This document shows, piece after piece, positions 40,801 to 54,888 of a stretch of 64,000 bases of DNA (its first letter is position 1; every line of letters begins with the position of its first letter). The DNA is from Callipepla californica brunnescens (lineage: Eukaryota > Chordata > Aves > Galliformes > Odontophoridae), in contig JALIRH010000030.1 of the NCBI GenBank assembly GCA_023055505.1, forward strand, positions 5,514,001 to 5,578,000. The letters are read 5' to 3'. The position numbers and the translations under genes were made by a program. Below the pieces are notes generated by a model, which saw nothing but the letters and a program-made list of their open reading frames with translations, had not been told where the DNA came from and made no database searches.

Positions 40801-41849
40801 TAACATAGGCAACTGATATTTATGACTGTAAGTATTTTTAAAGAGAGCTAACCTTGATAGTTTATTCTACTTTGCAAGCAGGTGTTCCATTTGGGCACAG
40901 CATCACGCACTGGCCACGCGGATGCGGTGTACAAATGAAAAACTCTGCAGACCCTGAGAAGAATAAAAGCAGGAGAGAAACTGTGATGGGTGAGAGAGGA
41001 AAAGTGCACCTTGAAGCAGGGGACGCCCTGCTGGCACTGCCTATCGCATCCACCACTAGCATGTTCCTCTGTCTCTCTTTTCTGGTGGTTTGCCATTTCT
41101 CAAGGGTCAATAGCTAATACTGTACTTGCTTAGGGAGTTTCTGCCTCTCACTTACAATTGTCTAAAATGGATGTTTGCGTGTGTGTGATTGCGTGCATGT
41201 TGACTAAAACCCTAACCCTTTGTGTTGCTCTGAATGTGCAGTTTGCTTGCTTCTGCTCTAGAGATGTCTTCTCTCTTAGATCCAGCATACCCTGAAAGAG
41301 CACTGCTCAAGCTTCAGCCACAATTACTAAGTTAGGATGTTAGCTGGCAAAGGAAAGCAATATCACTAGTAATGCTCTAGCAGGCTTACCTGCTGTTGAT
41401 TCTATATGACATGCAACTTTATTCCTTCTAATCAGTTACTGGTACACAAAGAATGGGACCCTCAAGAATTCTTTTCCAGGTTGCAGGAACCTTTAGCCAT
41501 GGGTAAAACGTGTGTTGTTCACTTCTTATTAAGTTTAAGAATATTTCTTGTCCTTACAATATGATTGCTTTGTCTCTTTTCTTACATTCAACAATATTGT
41601 TAAAGGGTGTAATTAGTTTGTAGTATGTTAATAGATTGCTAATAAAATAGTTTGTTTGAGGACTTCCTGTAATTTTATACGTGTAGATGACATTGTTGTA
41701 AATACCAATAACCACTCGGCTTTCAGTGTTTGTAACTTTACTAATACTCTAGGGTGTGATTTTAACTATGCAGCTCCAGTTACATCTCACTAGTTGCTAC
41801 AGTCCAACTACATGCTGATTCAGAACCTAGAGCCTGCTCCTATTGGAAT

Positions 41850-42060
41850 GAACATCATCCGGATAAAAGAAACTTTTGCAGCATGATGATCTACACCAAC
41901 TGCTACAGCACATTCAAGACAATGTACGGAAAACCTTGACCACCATTCACCATGATAAAGAAGAAATACATCGTGTCCGGGAGAGAATGAAGAAAAATGG
42001 AGAACATCATTGGTGGGAGGTACTGTTCAGATGATCCCCAACAGCAACTGGAATCTAACT
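41850..42060 (+). pseudogene. Possible env transmembrane-subunit tail
   Basis: A short frame carries a heptad-like stretch (LQHIQDNVRKTL then EIHRVRERMKK) ending in HHWWEVLF, which resembles the membrane-proximal coiled coil and tryptophan-rich end of retroviral TM proteins. Stops follow. The upstream stretch 41100-41850 holds nothing I can assign. Confidence 0.35.
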
Positions 42061-42329
42061 GTTAGGTAGATTGCGTTCGTGATGTAACGGAGAAGGTGAA
42101 CTTTCTTTACATCAGGGTAATACCAGTGCTGTGCTGTTCCCAAACAAAATCTACAAGACAACAAATGGCTTTACCGAGCATGGGGAGGGGGAGATGTTAT
42201 TGTATTAGGCGACTGCCGAGATATCGCGATGTAACGCGACAGGAATAGGCGTTAACAAGATGGCTTCGGTTGTAACGCGATAGGCCCCTCCTGCTCTAAT
42301 TAGTGTTATGCATATCTACGTGGCTTTCC

Positions 42330-42348
42330 AAAAAGAAAACAGGGGAGA
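42330..42348 (+). other. Polypurine tract
   Basis: AAAAAGAAAACAGGGGAGA lies directly before the TG of the 3' LTR, the expected plus-strand primer site. Confidence 0.75.
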
Positions 42349-42722
42349 TGTGGAGAGTATAGTTGAAACCTGACTTGCAGAGAAAGGCCACGGGGACCAG
42401 CTGCAGCAGCTTGAGCAAAAAACATGATGAGGCACTGTCCAATTACAGACAAGGGCACGGTAACCTTGCCGCAAAGTGAAGGTGATAGGAGTAAAGATTT
42501 AAGAAAGTAGTGACCAATGAAACTTCTGCTTAGCCACAAGAATGTATAATAAAAACTTCTGTTCACTTATATCTCTAACCTATTAGGAGCTCTGATTTTG
42601 CAGTATGTGTGATCTTCATTACCACTGCTATAAATGTATGCCGCTTTCTGATTAAAGTTGAGACCATTTGATCATACTTGCCGTGTCTTTGTCTTCCGCC
42701 AACTTCGGCGAGGCTCCGGCAA
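42349..42722 (+). repeat. 3' LTR of the tRNA-Trp ERV
   Basis: Starts TGTGGAGAGTATAGTTGAAA and ends CTCCGGCA. Contains TATAAAT at about 42630 and ATTAAA at about 42650. It is close to the 5' LTR, apart from small indels. Confidence 0.8.
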
Positions 42723-42744
42723 TTTTCTGCTGAGCTCCGACATC

Positions 42745-43670
42745 CCTGTCTGAAGCAGGGGTATTGAAACTATATGATCTTAATGGGCCCTTCCAACCCA
42801 AACAATTCTGTGATTCTAAGAGAGAGTCTGGAGACAGGCAGACTCCACCTTGGATGAGGAGAAGGTGAAGAGATTGGCAGGGGAAAAAATCAATAAACAG
42901 AGGTCAGTGGGCCCCAACAGGATTCACTGAAGACTGCTGGGGGAACAGGCAGAAGTGACTACCAAACCACGCTCTCTCATCTTTGAAAGATCTTGGAGAA
43001 TGGGAGAGGTGCTTGAAGACTGGAGGATAGCCAGTGTAACACCAGTCTTCAAAATGGGCAGGAAGAACAAGCCGTGAAAATACAGGCCGGTCAGCCTCTC
43101 CTCCTCCGTCCCTGGAAAGGCGATGGAACAACTTGTTCTGGATGTCATCTCCAAGCAATTGGAAGAGAAGAAGATCATCGAGAGCGGTCAACATGGCGTC
43201 CCCTAAGGGAAATCATGCTTGACCATCGTAGTGGACTTCTACCTAGTTATCAGTGGCTGGGTAATGGTGGGAGATTAGTGGATGTTGTGTACCTGGACTT
43301 AGCAAAGGATTTTCACACGGTCTTGCACAGCATCTTTGTAATGAGGCCCCAGGATGTATGGGATAGATGAATGGAGAGTGAGGTGGATTGAGAACTGGCT
43401 GAGCTCAGACGGTTGTCACCAGCGGGGCAGAGTCTAGTTGGAGGCGTGTAGCTGGTGGTGTTCCTTAGAGGTTGGTGCTGCGTCTGCTCTTCTTCAGCAT
43501 CTTCATCAGTGACCTGCATATAGGCACAGAGGGCACCGTCAGAAAGTACAAAGCTGGGAGGAGTGGCTGCCATAGCAGAAAGCTGTGCCACCATTCTGTA
43601 AGGCTTGGACAGAGTGCGGAGTTGGGCAGAGTGGAATGTGGTGAGGTTCAACAAGTGCAAGTGTAGAGTC
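42745..43670 (+). mobile_element. CR1 3' end and RT fragment, copy of 22783-23700
   Basis: Same sequence order as the CR1 mosaic at 22783-23700, from ACTATATGATCTTAATGGGC to GTTCAACAAGTGCAAGTGTAGAG. It joins directly to the flank of copy D at about 43671. Frames are broken. Confidence 0.7.
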
Positions 43671-44960
43671 ATGCATATGTGGTGGCCATTCTTCAGGAGG
43701 TCTTGTGGACACATTCCCAAGGCCAAAGGAAAGACCTTCAAGCTCAGAAAAGAAGCAAGCATGCACTGGAGAGCACTCTGAAACCTCTGTGCTGCGGGGA
43801 TAAGCTGCTTGTGCACCCTGTGGGTTTGCACTGCCTTCTGCTCCCACCACCTCCTGAGACATGGGATGCTGCACTTAGGAGAAACAAGCTCAGCTTTTAC
43901 TACAGCTAGTGGAGACAAGCAAAGCTTGGTGTCTCACAGCTGCTTTGAGCTCCTGTGAAATCTTTTGGGAAGGGGAATAGAAGCAATGTGCAGCACTGTG
44001 AAAAGGAATGACATTGCTTGTGTGAAAGAAATGCCTCTCTGTGATGAAAGCAGTGGACTGGAGTCAGCACCAAAATCAAACTTCCTTTTACCATTCCTCA
44101 ATCCACAAATTGGTCTTTTATTTTCAGAACAAAAAGCAAGACTACAGTGACAAAAGCTCCAGAACAACTCTCCTACTTTATTCACCCCCTTCCCCTTCAA
44201 CTAAAGGTTATTTTCAGAAAAATTCCACAAGCCACGTTACTGCTCTCCTGACCCTTGTATTTCATGCATCAGTGCACTCAGAAACTTTTAAGAGCAGAAC
44301 ATGCGCACAGACACACAGAGCATCCGTACACAGCTGATGTTCCTTAGGAGATGGCATCCAAAAGCTGAATGCAGGAAGAGCAGAGGAGAAAAGCAGACAT
44401 GGTGTGAGAAAATCTTTTGTTAGCAAGGAAAGGTGATCTGAAACTCCTGGGATAATTACCTTCTGCAGAAGGTTCCAGTGAAGCCATCTCCTTTGCAAAC
44501 TCTTCCTGTGGGGGGAGAAGCATCTCCACCTCCCTCATGCTGGGATCTCCAGCATTCTCAAGGTCTTTGTGCTGTGGGCTTTCTCAGGAAAGATGAGAAG
44601 TCATCCCTGAGAGAAATTCTTCCTGCAGGACATTCCCCTCACGAGCACTGGGCAATATTCAGTGTGGACAGAGCTCTGGATGAAGCTCTTCCTGCAGTAT
44701 TGGCATTTCTGTGGTCCCTGCCCTGAGTGGATCCCTTTCTCCTCGATCATGTTAGGCAGTGATTGGAGCTCTTCCTGCATTTGGTGCAAGGGAACTGTGT
44801 GGTTCATCACCACACACAGCCACAGTGGGTAACCAGGCTGTGGCTCTGGTTGGAGCTATTCCATGTCTGGGGCATTGCAGGCTCTGTCTGCAGTGTGCAT
44901 GTGCTGGTAGGAAACGTGGCTGGAACTGCTTCTGAAGGTTCTCATATTCTGGAGGTGCTT
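43671..44960 (-). other. 3' UTR and downstream flank of copy D
   Basis: Minus strand: decayed finger-like sequence to about 44650 (KCQYCRKSFIQ stretch) and a polyA hexamer AATAAA at 44182-44177. It is similar to 24350-25637. Confidence 0.5.
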
Positions 44961-46962
<2,002 letters not shown>

Positions 46963-47231
46963 TCAGCAGAGCTGTGACTGAATGCAGCAGTCCCTGTCCA
47001 ACCCTTGCCCACCCCAGACCATCTGCACGGCACTGCCTGGGGGATGGCACACCACACCTTGCACTGAAAATCATTGAGCAACTATACTCATAACACTCTG
47101 GCTAAATGACAGTAATCATCACAAAGCTGCCTCAAACAGTGCAACAGGAAAAACTGACAGGTGACAGTTGAACTGCTGAAGGCTGACTGACCATGGGACT
47201 AAAGGCAAAGCATGACAAGGAGACAGGCATC

Positions 47232-47450
47232 TTACCCCAAAGCAGATAGAAGGTCGAGGTCACAGCTTAGCAGAGATCCTTCACTTCCTTTTGTCGAGAC
47301 ACCTTGCAGATACTGATCTGCTGTAAGAGACTCACGCTTAGTTTGGAGCTTTGTGACCTTCTCTAAGGTTATGTCTGAGACTGTGCTCATACGATTCTTT
47401 ACACACAAAGCCGTGAACAAGTCTGGGACTAGAACTGGATCCAGGTCCAT
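47232..47450 (-). other. Candidate alternative N-terminal coding exon of copy D
   Basis: The frame matches 8314-8532 (MDLDPVLV start, LTADQYLQGV) and ends at the same GGG|GTAAGATG donor. Splicing to the acceptor at about 46947 (CTTGCAG|GCTCC) stays open and in frame to the ATG at 46884. One frame-neutral change (VSTKG for VWTKG) is present. Function unknown. Confidence 0.4.
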
Positions 47451-48859
47451 AAAGGCTCCTTATTTCTGTGGGTTCAGGAGTTGACATAGACAGGGGGACC
47501 ACTCTGAGCCTCATGACTCGGTGGGAGGGGCTCCTGTAGTTGTGTGTGTAATCCAATCTTGTTAAGACACTGTTAAATCAGTACTGCAGATGTGCTGTCT
47601 ATCAATAAATATAGTCCTGCTTCTCTGTAGCTTTTGATTGCTTATTGTATTGGGATCCATCTGTGACAAATTGGCAAAGTCACGAGGGGCCACACAAGGA
47701 AGTAAGGGGAGAGGTGTTATGTGCAAAATGCCAGGTTTGGAAGCTAAATATGAAAGAAAGGAAAACAGAAATAGACAGGAACAGGGAACAGAACCTAAAT
47801 TTGAAATCACATCTCTAACACTTTAGCAATTAATCGTGGCCAAATAAAATAAAAAATAACTAAGCATTAACCATAGACATTCCATGAGACACCGTTCATC
47901 ATCAGCCTCCTGGTGTTACCTTCTATCTGACTGTAGCATTCCAGAAAGAAGGTAAAAGTCACAGGAAATATTTCAGCTCCTGTACTGACCATGAACATTC
48001 TTATCATGGTCGATCTCTCTTTTTATCCTCCATTTTTCTTGCCTATGTGAAAGCTCCCATTGTAGTTTGCCATGCAAGAGTCTCCTCAGATGTCTATCTC
48101 CTCACAGAGATGAGTACCACACAAAAGGGTGTTAATTGGCAGCTTGTCTCTCTTTCATTGTCCCAGGACATGCCCATCTGCTTGTCCCTTAGACAAAGGC
48201 TTTCACAACCATTCCCCGGGACTAGCTTGGACAAGTTTGGACATGTTCATCAGCAGACTTTGAGGCAATGGCATAAAATAATAGTCTCCAACAGGGTAAC
48301 CCCTTGCACCCGGCATGTGAGCGCAGTGCTGAATAACCTTACCTGCCTTATCACCTCACTCTTGGTTATAGAGCCGAAACAAAACCCTTGGGACACGTTC
48401 GCACAGCAATGACCGCCCAGTCCCCAGTACTTCAGGGGCTGACACAGTGGCAATTCCCCGCTTATTAGAGGCTTTCCGTTAAGATCCAAAAAGTGAGGCA
48501 CCGGGGATTTTGAAGCTTACAGGAATCCACGCGTGCAGAGCTGCGCAGCAAGGTCCTCTTGTGCGGTCCAGAGGGAGAACTGCAGTCCCAGCTGCGCTGT
48601 ATCACAGAGGTACAAGCGGGCAGCAGAGCACGCTGACCTCCTGTGCTCACTTCCTCCCTGTCCCAGCTCCAAGCCCTTCGTGTGCCCCTCTCTGCCCAAC
48701 CCGGGCTGCAACACGCCTGCAAAGTGTTCCTGCTGTCGTTGCAGCCCACCTGGCCCAGCAAAGCTGCCGTGCCGGGCAGCACATGGAGCCGGGACCAGGG
48801 TCCCACCCGGTGCTGCTGGCAGCGTGTGCTCCTCTGCACGAACCACGAAGGGCACCTAC

Positions 48860-49130
48860 TTTGGGTGCAGAGCAGGCTGCTCCCAGCTCTGTTGCAGGCA
48901 ACCGGGCTCCTTGGAGTCGCGCAGAGCACAGGATGCCGAGTGCCCTCAGCCCGGAGCTGGCCGCAGGACGGCCTTGGTGCACCTCCTGCCACCGCGGTGC
49001 TGCCCGGATGGCTTCCAGCCAGGCTCTGGCTGCTTCAGCACAGGCTCAGGTGCCACAGCGAGCACGCCCCGAGCCGGCTGCCAGGCCTCGGGCACTTTCA
49101 CTGCTCATTCTCAGCTCACATCTGCTCCCG
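48860..49130 (-). promoter_or_regulatory. GC-rich non-coding first exon and promoter of copy D
   Basis: Minus-strand block like the other first exons, but the donor reads CACCCAAA|GTAGGTGCC, with A at -1. Octamer-like ATGCTAAT is at 49194-49201; the G tract (49141-49161) is interrupted by a T. Confidence 0.55.
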
Positions 49131-49969
49131 GGGGACAGGAGGAGGGGAGGGAGTGAGGGGGGAGCGAACGAGGGCTGGGGGCTTTGTTTTGTTATGCTAA
49201 TGTAGCATTGCTTTCTGCATTGTCTTTGTTTCCTTTGCTGGGGGCATTTGCACATCCATGTGCTCAGGATTCCCTACTTACTGTTTATTGCTTTCCATTA
49301 ACTCCTCTCATCCCAGAGCATGTTTCAACAAGAGGCAATCACTGTCTTCCCTGCTCTAGAGGACAGCATCTCCCTGCAGCTGGCTGAGTTCATTGTCCTA
49401 ACCACTTCTCCTGGTTTCTCTGTTAGGTCTTCCTTTGAAGGCGTGAGCATGGTGACCATCTCTGCTGTACGTCTGCCACCTCTGATGTTCACTGGTTTAT
49501 ATCTACAGTCTGTAAGGCCACCCAGAAGGAACTGCTCTCAGGGTACTTGGGAGATTGTGTAGAGGTGATATAGGTTGGTTTTCTTAGCCATAGGGATTAA
49601 TACATGAGTTTAAGAACTGGTATACTACCTTAGCAAAAATAATGCATATGTGCTACTTCTAAAGCTTTCCATTTCAGCTTTTGTGGGTGAACAGTCCCAG
49701 TAATTCTGCACTGGGAACGTAACTGAATTTTATTGTCTGCCTCAATGGTTTTGCCTCACAAGAAGCACTGAAGTCACAATAGAATACCTTTTTGCCTCAA
49801 AACATGCCACCACATTTAGCTCAGGTTCCACATACACTGTTTTTAAAAGTGGTGCACTGTGGTCTCATAATCAATGGGAATCTTCCAAAGTGGATGCAAG
49901 TGAGTCAGAGGTTTCAGGAATGAAGCTGATGGTGGAAAAAGGGAAGAAGTTGGTGGGCACTCGACCCTG

Positions 49970-50395
49970 AATACCACTGAGCATGCCCAAAGGGACATTA
50001 GCACATACCTGTGAGACCTTGAAAAAGAAGGGCTATGTATGCCAGCGTACAGCAGATGTCTGTCTGAACTGTTCAGATGCAGAACCTGAACTCTGAGAGG
50101 GTGCGCTTGCTTGTCAAGACGCCCAGTGCGCACCTTGAGGAATAAAGGGATGCTGCTTTCTAACATCACACTGAGTGATTCTCAGGGAGCTCCCCCCAAT
50201 CCAGGCTCCATTGGGACCAGCTGCATGTTCCCTGCATTGCAGCAATGCATTCCTTTTTACTGCCCCTGTGAAAGCGTGACAGAAGCTTCTCATGTATGGA
50301 GAGTAAGGGTGTGGGGATCCCCAAGTAGTACCCCACATGCAATCAGGGATTTGTCCCAAGTGTGCAATGGGTTCTTTTTCCCAGAAATAACATGA
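49970..50395 (+). mobile_element. LTR-like insertion specific to the D and E arms
   Basis: The flank shared with copy A (ACTCGACCCTGATAACAACG) is opened here by about 430 bases starting near ATACCACTGAGCATG and ending CCCAGAAATAACATG. Inside is AATAAA (50142) followed by GGGATGCTGCTTTCTAACATC, which looks like an LTR polyA region. The same insertion is inverted at about 62130-62560. The exact ends are not clear. Confidence 0.45.
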
Positions 50396-50799
50396 TGAGG
50401 GAGTGCTTGAGAGAAGCCCGCCAAGAGAAATGGGGTTTGAGTAGTAGTTGAGAGATTCAGGAACCCCGGGCTCTACATCTTCCTGAAAGTACGGTGGTGA
50501 GGGTGTGCTTGAGAGATTCCAGACCCCCAGAAGAAACTGAAGAGCTAGGGTTACTGGGAACCGTGTTGTGTTACGGTTGCCGACATTGTGATGTTAAAGT
50601 AACTTGTGGAAACCTGGGGTCTGTGGAAAAACAAGTTCCCATTTTGGGAACATTGTTGGGGGAAATTGTTATGACTCTCCCTGGAGGAATTTGGTGCACA
50701 ACCATGACTTGAGGGAGCTGGCAGACTCAATTACCTATCAATGTGAGGAGGGACGATTGTCCATCGTAAACTGTATTTAGATGAAAGTGTATTCAGACT

Positions 50800-51440
50800 G
50801 TTGTGATGGTTGCAGTTTGCACCAGCCAAGATAGGTGAAGACTGGAAAGAGAAACAATTGTGTCACCACCCCGTCCCTCCCTGGGCGGTTCCCAGAGCGC
50901 TCTTATTTTTTCATCATCCCTCTTTCATTTCCCTGCACTATGATCTACACCAATTATTTCCTGTCTCTACTCCTTGTCCTTTCTTGCCTTTGCTTTCTCC
51001 ATTTCCTCTCTGTTCCCTCCTGTGCCTTCCTTGGCTTTTGCCTTTCCCTAGCCTCCCTCTCTTTATTTTTTTTTCCAAAGTTTCATCATTAAAAGGGCTC
51101 AGCACTCTTTGGTCTTCCACACACCTGTCCTGTCTACGAAAGACCCCATTCTACAATTTTTTTTTTCCCTCTAATTGCTCCAACCGGTCTCGACTAATTA
51201 TGGACTCTGATGCCCCTGGTAAAAACAAAAATCAAATTTCAGTCTCCTCTCCAGGCTCAGAGGCTTCCAATCCTAACACTGGGATATTGGGTTTCCTAGA
51301 CCTCTACAGATAAGGACATTCTTGCTTCCAATGTGTTCCTGCCCAACTGCCAGGTAACACAGCATTTCACAACAGGAGTTTGCAGTGTCTCTGCCCCAGG
51401 GTCTTTCTCTGAACGCTCTGGGAAATGCCCAGGGCGGGAT
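50800..51440. repeat. Inverted-repeat centre beside copy D
   Basis: 50800-50900 and 51340-51440 are inverted relative to each other (GCACCAGCC...GGGCGGTTCCCAGAGCGCTC and its partner). The spacer contains the unoccupied solo-LTR target at about 51270-51300. No gene is seen. Confidence 0.6.
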
Positions 51441-51564
51441 CTTCTTTGACTTTTGCATGCTCCTCTCAGTAAACATGATCTGAGTATTTGCATTTGTTTG
51501 ACTTGAACTTTGGGATACTGTACCCTCTGTCTTTCTCCATGTTGTTCTTTCTACATATTGAGAA

Positions 51565-52990
51565 ATGAGCGACAGTGTAGTCACAATGAAAGGTGAATAT
51601 GTGTTATTTGACCTTTTAGAAAAGCATGGTGCCAGACCCTCGTTAACAGGGGTAGACTGGGCACGGCAAACCTGCAGAGTGTTTCAGACCATATTAGTGT
51701 TCTGCAAAAGAATGCTTGTACCCAACTGGAAAAGGAAAGGCATTTATTTGTGCAGCATTGGGTTCTGCTCTAGTTGCAGCCATAGAACTCCGTGACCAGC
51801 AGCTTAAAACAGAGAACCAAACTAGAGAGTCACTGCAAGAGTTGGTTAAAACTCTACAGAAACAGATAGAGGAACTCAAAAGGGAATTAGAAAATGAAAA
51901 ACATAATTCATCCCTATTACTAGAGACTCTAAAGGGTAACTGTAAGGATACCAGTGACAGTGTTACCCATAGTTTGCCTCAAGAAAAAATCTATCCTCTA
52001 GAAGAACTGGAAGGAATAAAGGCAAGGCTAGACCAATTAGAGGCCTGTCCAGCTCCAATACATCCTTTGATAAAAACTGAATATACCTTTGATAACAGTG
52101 AGGATCTAGACCCTCAAATGAATGTTAAGGAAATTCCCTTTTCAGCCACTGAACTAGCTAAACTGAAAAGAGATTTTAGCCGTTTTCCAAAAGAATCAGA
52201 AACGGAGTTTGTATGGAGAGTTAGCCTCAGTGGTGGAGACCAAATACTGTTAACTGAAAAGGAGGCTGAAGGTTATTGGGGACGAGGAGTATTTTTAACA
52301 ACTGTCAGCAATCGTGCTCCCTGGTCCCTAACACAGAGAGCTGCCTACTGGGCAGGTGGTCTTAACCCTCTAGAAAGGGGAGACCTCCTTGCCATTACTG
52401 GGACAGTTGATCAATTAGTGGAAAGTGTTCAAAAGGCTGCTTGCCTGCAAATGATGTATGATAGAAAGCTGCAGCCACACCATGAATCCCCCATGATGAT
52501 GCCTGTTGATCCTGAGAGGATGACTCCTTTAATTAGGGGGCTTCCTGAATCATTAAAGCCTATAGGTATACAGCTACAAGGAAAAATACACGCTATGCCT
52601 CAGGGAGAAAGAATTCAGCATTAGAAGGAGCTGCAACCCCTGACCACTTGCAGTCAGGGTACAAAGCATGGACGTGGGGGGAGGTTGCCCAAGAATTAAT
52701 TAACTGTGGGAGAAAATATGGACCAGTGACTTCTTCCAACAGTAAATTTGAGACAAAGGGAGTAAGGTGCACAGTGGCCAATTTGGTCCCTCCCCTATCT
52801 AATCGGGAGAGCAACAGATTTAAAAGGGTCTCGCTTTCAGTGAAAGCAAGTGGGCAAAATATAGATCATAAACGGAACAGCTTTTGGACTCTGGGCCGAC
52901 AGAAGGGCATTAAGAGAATTAATGGATGGATTATCTACAGACAAGTTAGAAGAGTTAGTTAGTGGGTGGCCAGAACAAAAGTCCCAAAGA
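51565..52990 (+). pseudogene. Gag of a further avian ERV, frameshifted
   Basis: ATG 51565 opens MSDSVVTMKGEYVLFDLLEK; the frame is lost near 51740, and the continuation (KAFICAALGSALVAAIELRD) is open in the next frame to 52624. It has a long coiled coil (about 51810-51930), then a capsid-like part: SATELAKLKRDFSRFPKE, FVWRVSLSGGDQILL, RAPWSLTQRAAYWAGGLNP, DQLVESVQKAACLQMM and IRGLPESLKPIGIQLQ. After the stop, decayed gag continues to about 52990. I recall this Gag type from avian ERVs but cannot name it. LTR and pol are not seen nearby. Confidence 0.65.
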
Positions 52991-53880
52991 AGTGACACTC
53001 CACCTCCGAGGGCCCCCAGCTTTGGAATCAGCACGGGCACAAAGACCGCAGGAAAACTAATTCCCTCGCCCCTCTCAAGTGGGTAGGGGGGGAAGGAGGG
53101 TGGATGTACATTAGGAAACTTAGAACGAAAGGAAACGACCTGTTATATACGCTTAGAAGGCTAAGGATGCCTGGGAAAAGGAATGTAAAAGTACCAGTCA
53201 TCGGATTATTCCCTCATCTGAACCACATTAACAAGCCCCAAAAGGGCAGGCCTATGTCCTGTTTTGTTTTGCAGAAGACCCTCTTTGTACCTTGACTGAA
53301 CACAGAAAGGCAGACAGCTGACTTTAATCATTTGTGTTCTGGGACAAATATTGAAGATGTGATCATACTAGAACGCTGAATATACCTCTTGATTACACTG
53401 TGTGTTTTGGTTGCATAGTATCATGTGTGGGTGCTGTCTTTTGGTCTGTTAAACTTCACACTTGGGTTTGAGTTTTCACAGGTTTTGCTGGCTTACTGGC
53501 TACTCCCTGCGCAGTAATGCCATTCCTTTTGATCCCTTCTTCTACCCCTTTTTATCAAACTGATTATGATTTGCATGTAACTCCGCTGTGGTGTTTCCAA
53601 CTTCCTAATAAATTTGGAAATCAACCTAGGGACCCATCTCATATCTGCCAGATGTGGTCACCAAAAGAAACCCATTCTGTTATTGATGCTTTTTTGTGTC
53701 AGAGAGATGTTTGCTGTAACACCAGTCCAGGAGTTCCATCCAAAACATGGTTGTTGGAAGGTGTTCTATGTTTTGTCAAGTGTATGTTTCTCTAATGTTT
53801 TCTATTATGGGATGTCCTAAACACACTATCCCGTTAAAGTTCTATACTCTATAACAATACTTGAACTTGCCAAACTGATA
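52991..53880 (+). other. Unassigned, possibly retroviral debris
   Basis: Short frames, the longest 53517-53795 (92 codons, cysteine-containing). An envelope origin is possible from position and cysteine content, but no motif supports it. Confidence 0.3.
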
Positions 53881-53881
53881 C

Positions 53882-54332
53882 CTATCTATCCATCTCTCCA
53901 TCCATCTCTCCATCCATCTCTCCATCCATCTCTCCATCCCTCCCTCCCTCCCTCCATCCCTCCCTCCCTCCATCCCTCCCTCCCTCCATCCCTCCCTCCC
54001 TCCATCCATCCCTCCCTCCATCCATCTCTCCCTCCATCCATCCCTCCATCCATCCATCCCTCCATCCCTCCATCCCTCCATCTCTCCATCCATCCCTCCC
54101 TCCATCCATCCCTCCCTCCATCCATCCCTCCCTCCCTCCATCCCGCCCTCCATCCCTCCCTCCATCCCTCCATCCCTCCCTCCATCCCTCCCTCCATCCC
54201 TCCCTCCATCCATCCCTCCCTCCATCCATCCCTCCCTCCATCCATCCCTCCCTCCATCCATCCCTCCCTCCATCCATCCCTCCATCCATCCCTCCATCCA
54301 TCCCTCCATCCATCCATCCCTCCATCCCTCCG
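53882..54332. repeat. TCCA/TCCC tetranucleotide satellite
   Basis: About 450 bases of irregular CATC, TCCC and TCTC tetramers, with almost no other sequence. The minus strand gives long G/M/E/W/R-only frames, which are artefacts. Length is likely variable between individuals. Confidence 0.95.
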
Positions 54333-54635
54333 CTTTTCAATCGCTTTTAAGATGCTCAAATGACAACTCTGGTCACATTTAATCTCGAAGCAACAGGCAG
54401 TGTTGCAGTGTGGTGAAATTATACCTTTGCTCAGCCTATTAGAAAACATGTTTGTTCCACCTCTAGTCCTGGCAAAACACCAAATCCACTTTGAAAACAT
54501 TACATGGCAAAACCCAAAAGAACACTATTCACAGAAGAGAGTGAGGAAGATAGTATATTTTGCTAGGCTTATCAGCGTGGTAAACAGACAACTGGTAAAA
54601 AAAAAAGAGGCTTACATTTTGCAGATTGTCAAGGA
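54333..54635. other. No gene seen
   Basis: A single 80-codon frame (54400-54642) without recognisable motif separates the satellite from the LTR fragment. Confidence 0.3.
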
Positions 54636-54840
54636 TCACTGATAACTCCACAGGAGAGGGATCTCCAACGAGATATTATTCCCTAGGGGTGGTCAGCCCT
54701 TAAATGGGGTCTGGGATAGGTGGAGCCAGACTCTCCCCCTTCTAGTCACACAGGTACACTGCCTTCACCTGTGCTCCTGCGGCTGACTCAGTGCTCACCT
54801 CAGGTGATCCATCAGGGCTTGATTCAACATTTCCCATACA
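54636..54840 (-). mobile_element. ERV-L LTR fragment
   Basis: The minus strand begins TGTATGGGAAATGTTGAATC and follows the first 200 bases of the 334-base LTR, then breaks off before its 3' end. Confidence 0.7.
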
Positions 54841-54888
54841 AGGGAGATGGTCATTATGGTCATAATGAGGACCATATCTTATGAAACG

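Larger units (their letters stand above)
37683..42722 (+). mobile_element. ERV with tRNA-Trp primer site, internally deleted and chimeric
   Basis: Two LTRs (37683-38049 and 42349-42722) in direct orientation bound 4.3 kb of internal sequence. A PBS matching tRNA-Trp follows the 5' LTR and a polypurine tract precedes the 3' LTR. Inside are a gag matrix-like ORF, decayed gag, a run of A and of G, a second leader-like segment and an env TM-like tail. No protease or polymerase motif is visible. Its left flank is minus-strand ERV-L gag and its right flank a CR1 fragment, and I see no target duplication. Confidence 0.8.

Noticed and set aside
40320..40900. Cellular gene captured by the ERV
   Set aside because: Leader, gag-like start and splice donor fit a retroviral leader better, and no host protein domain is visible.
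41205..41222. CCCTAACCCT telomere-like motif
   Set aside because: Fewer than two full units; too short to be an interstitial telomere tract.
42720..42750. Target duplication around the tRNA-Trp ERV
   Set aside because: The left flank (TTGTAG) and right flank (ATTTTC) do not match, so I do not claim one.
53842..54500. Long minus-strand frames rich in Met, Glu, Gly, Trp, Asp and Arg
   Set aside because: They are translations of the TCCA/TCCC satellite and change frame without stops because the repeat lacks stop codons.
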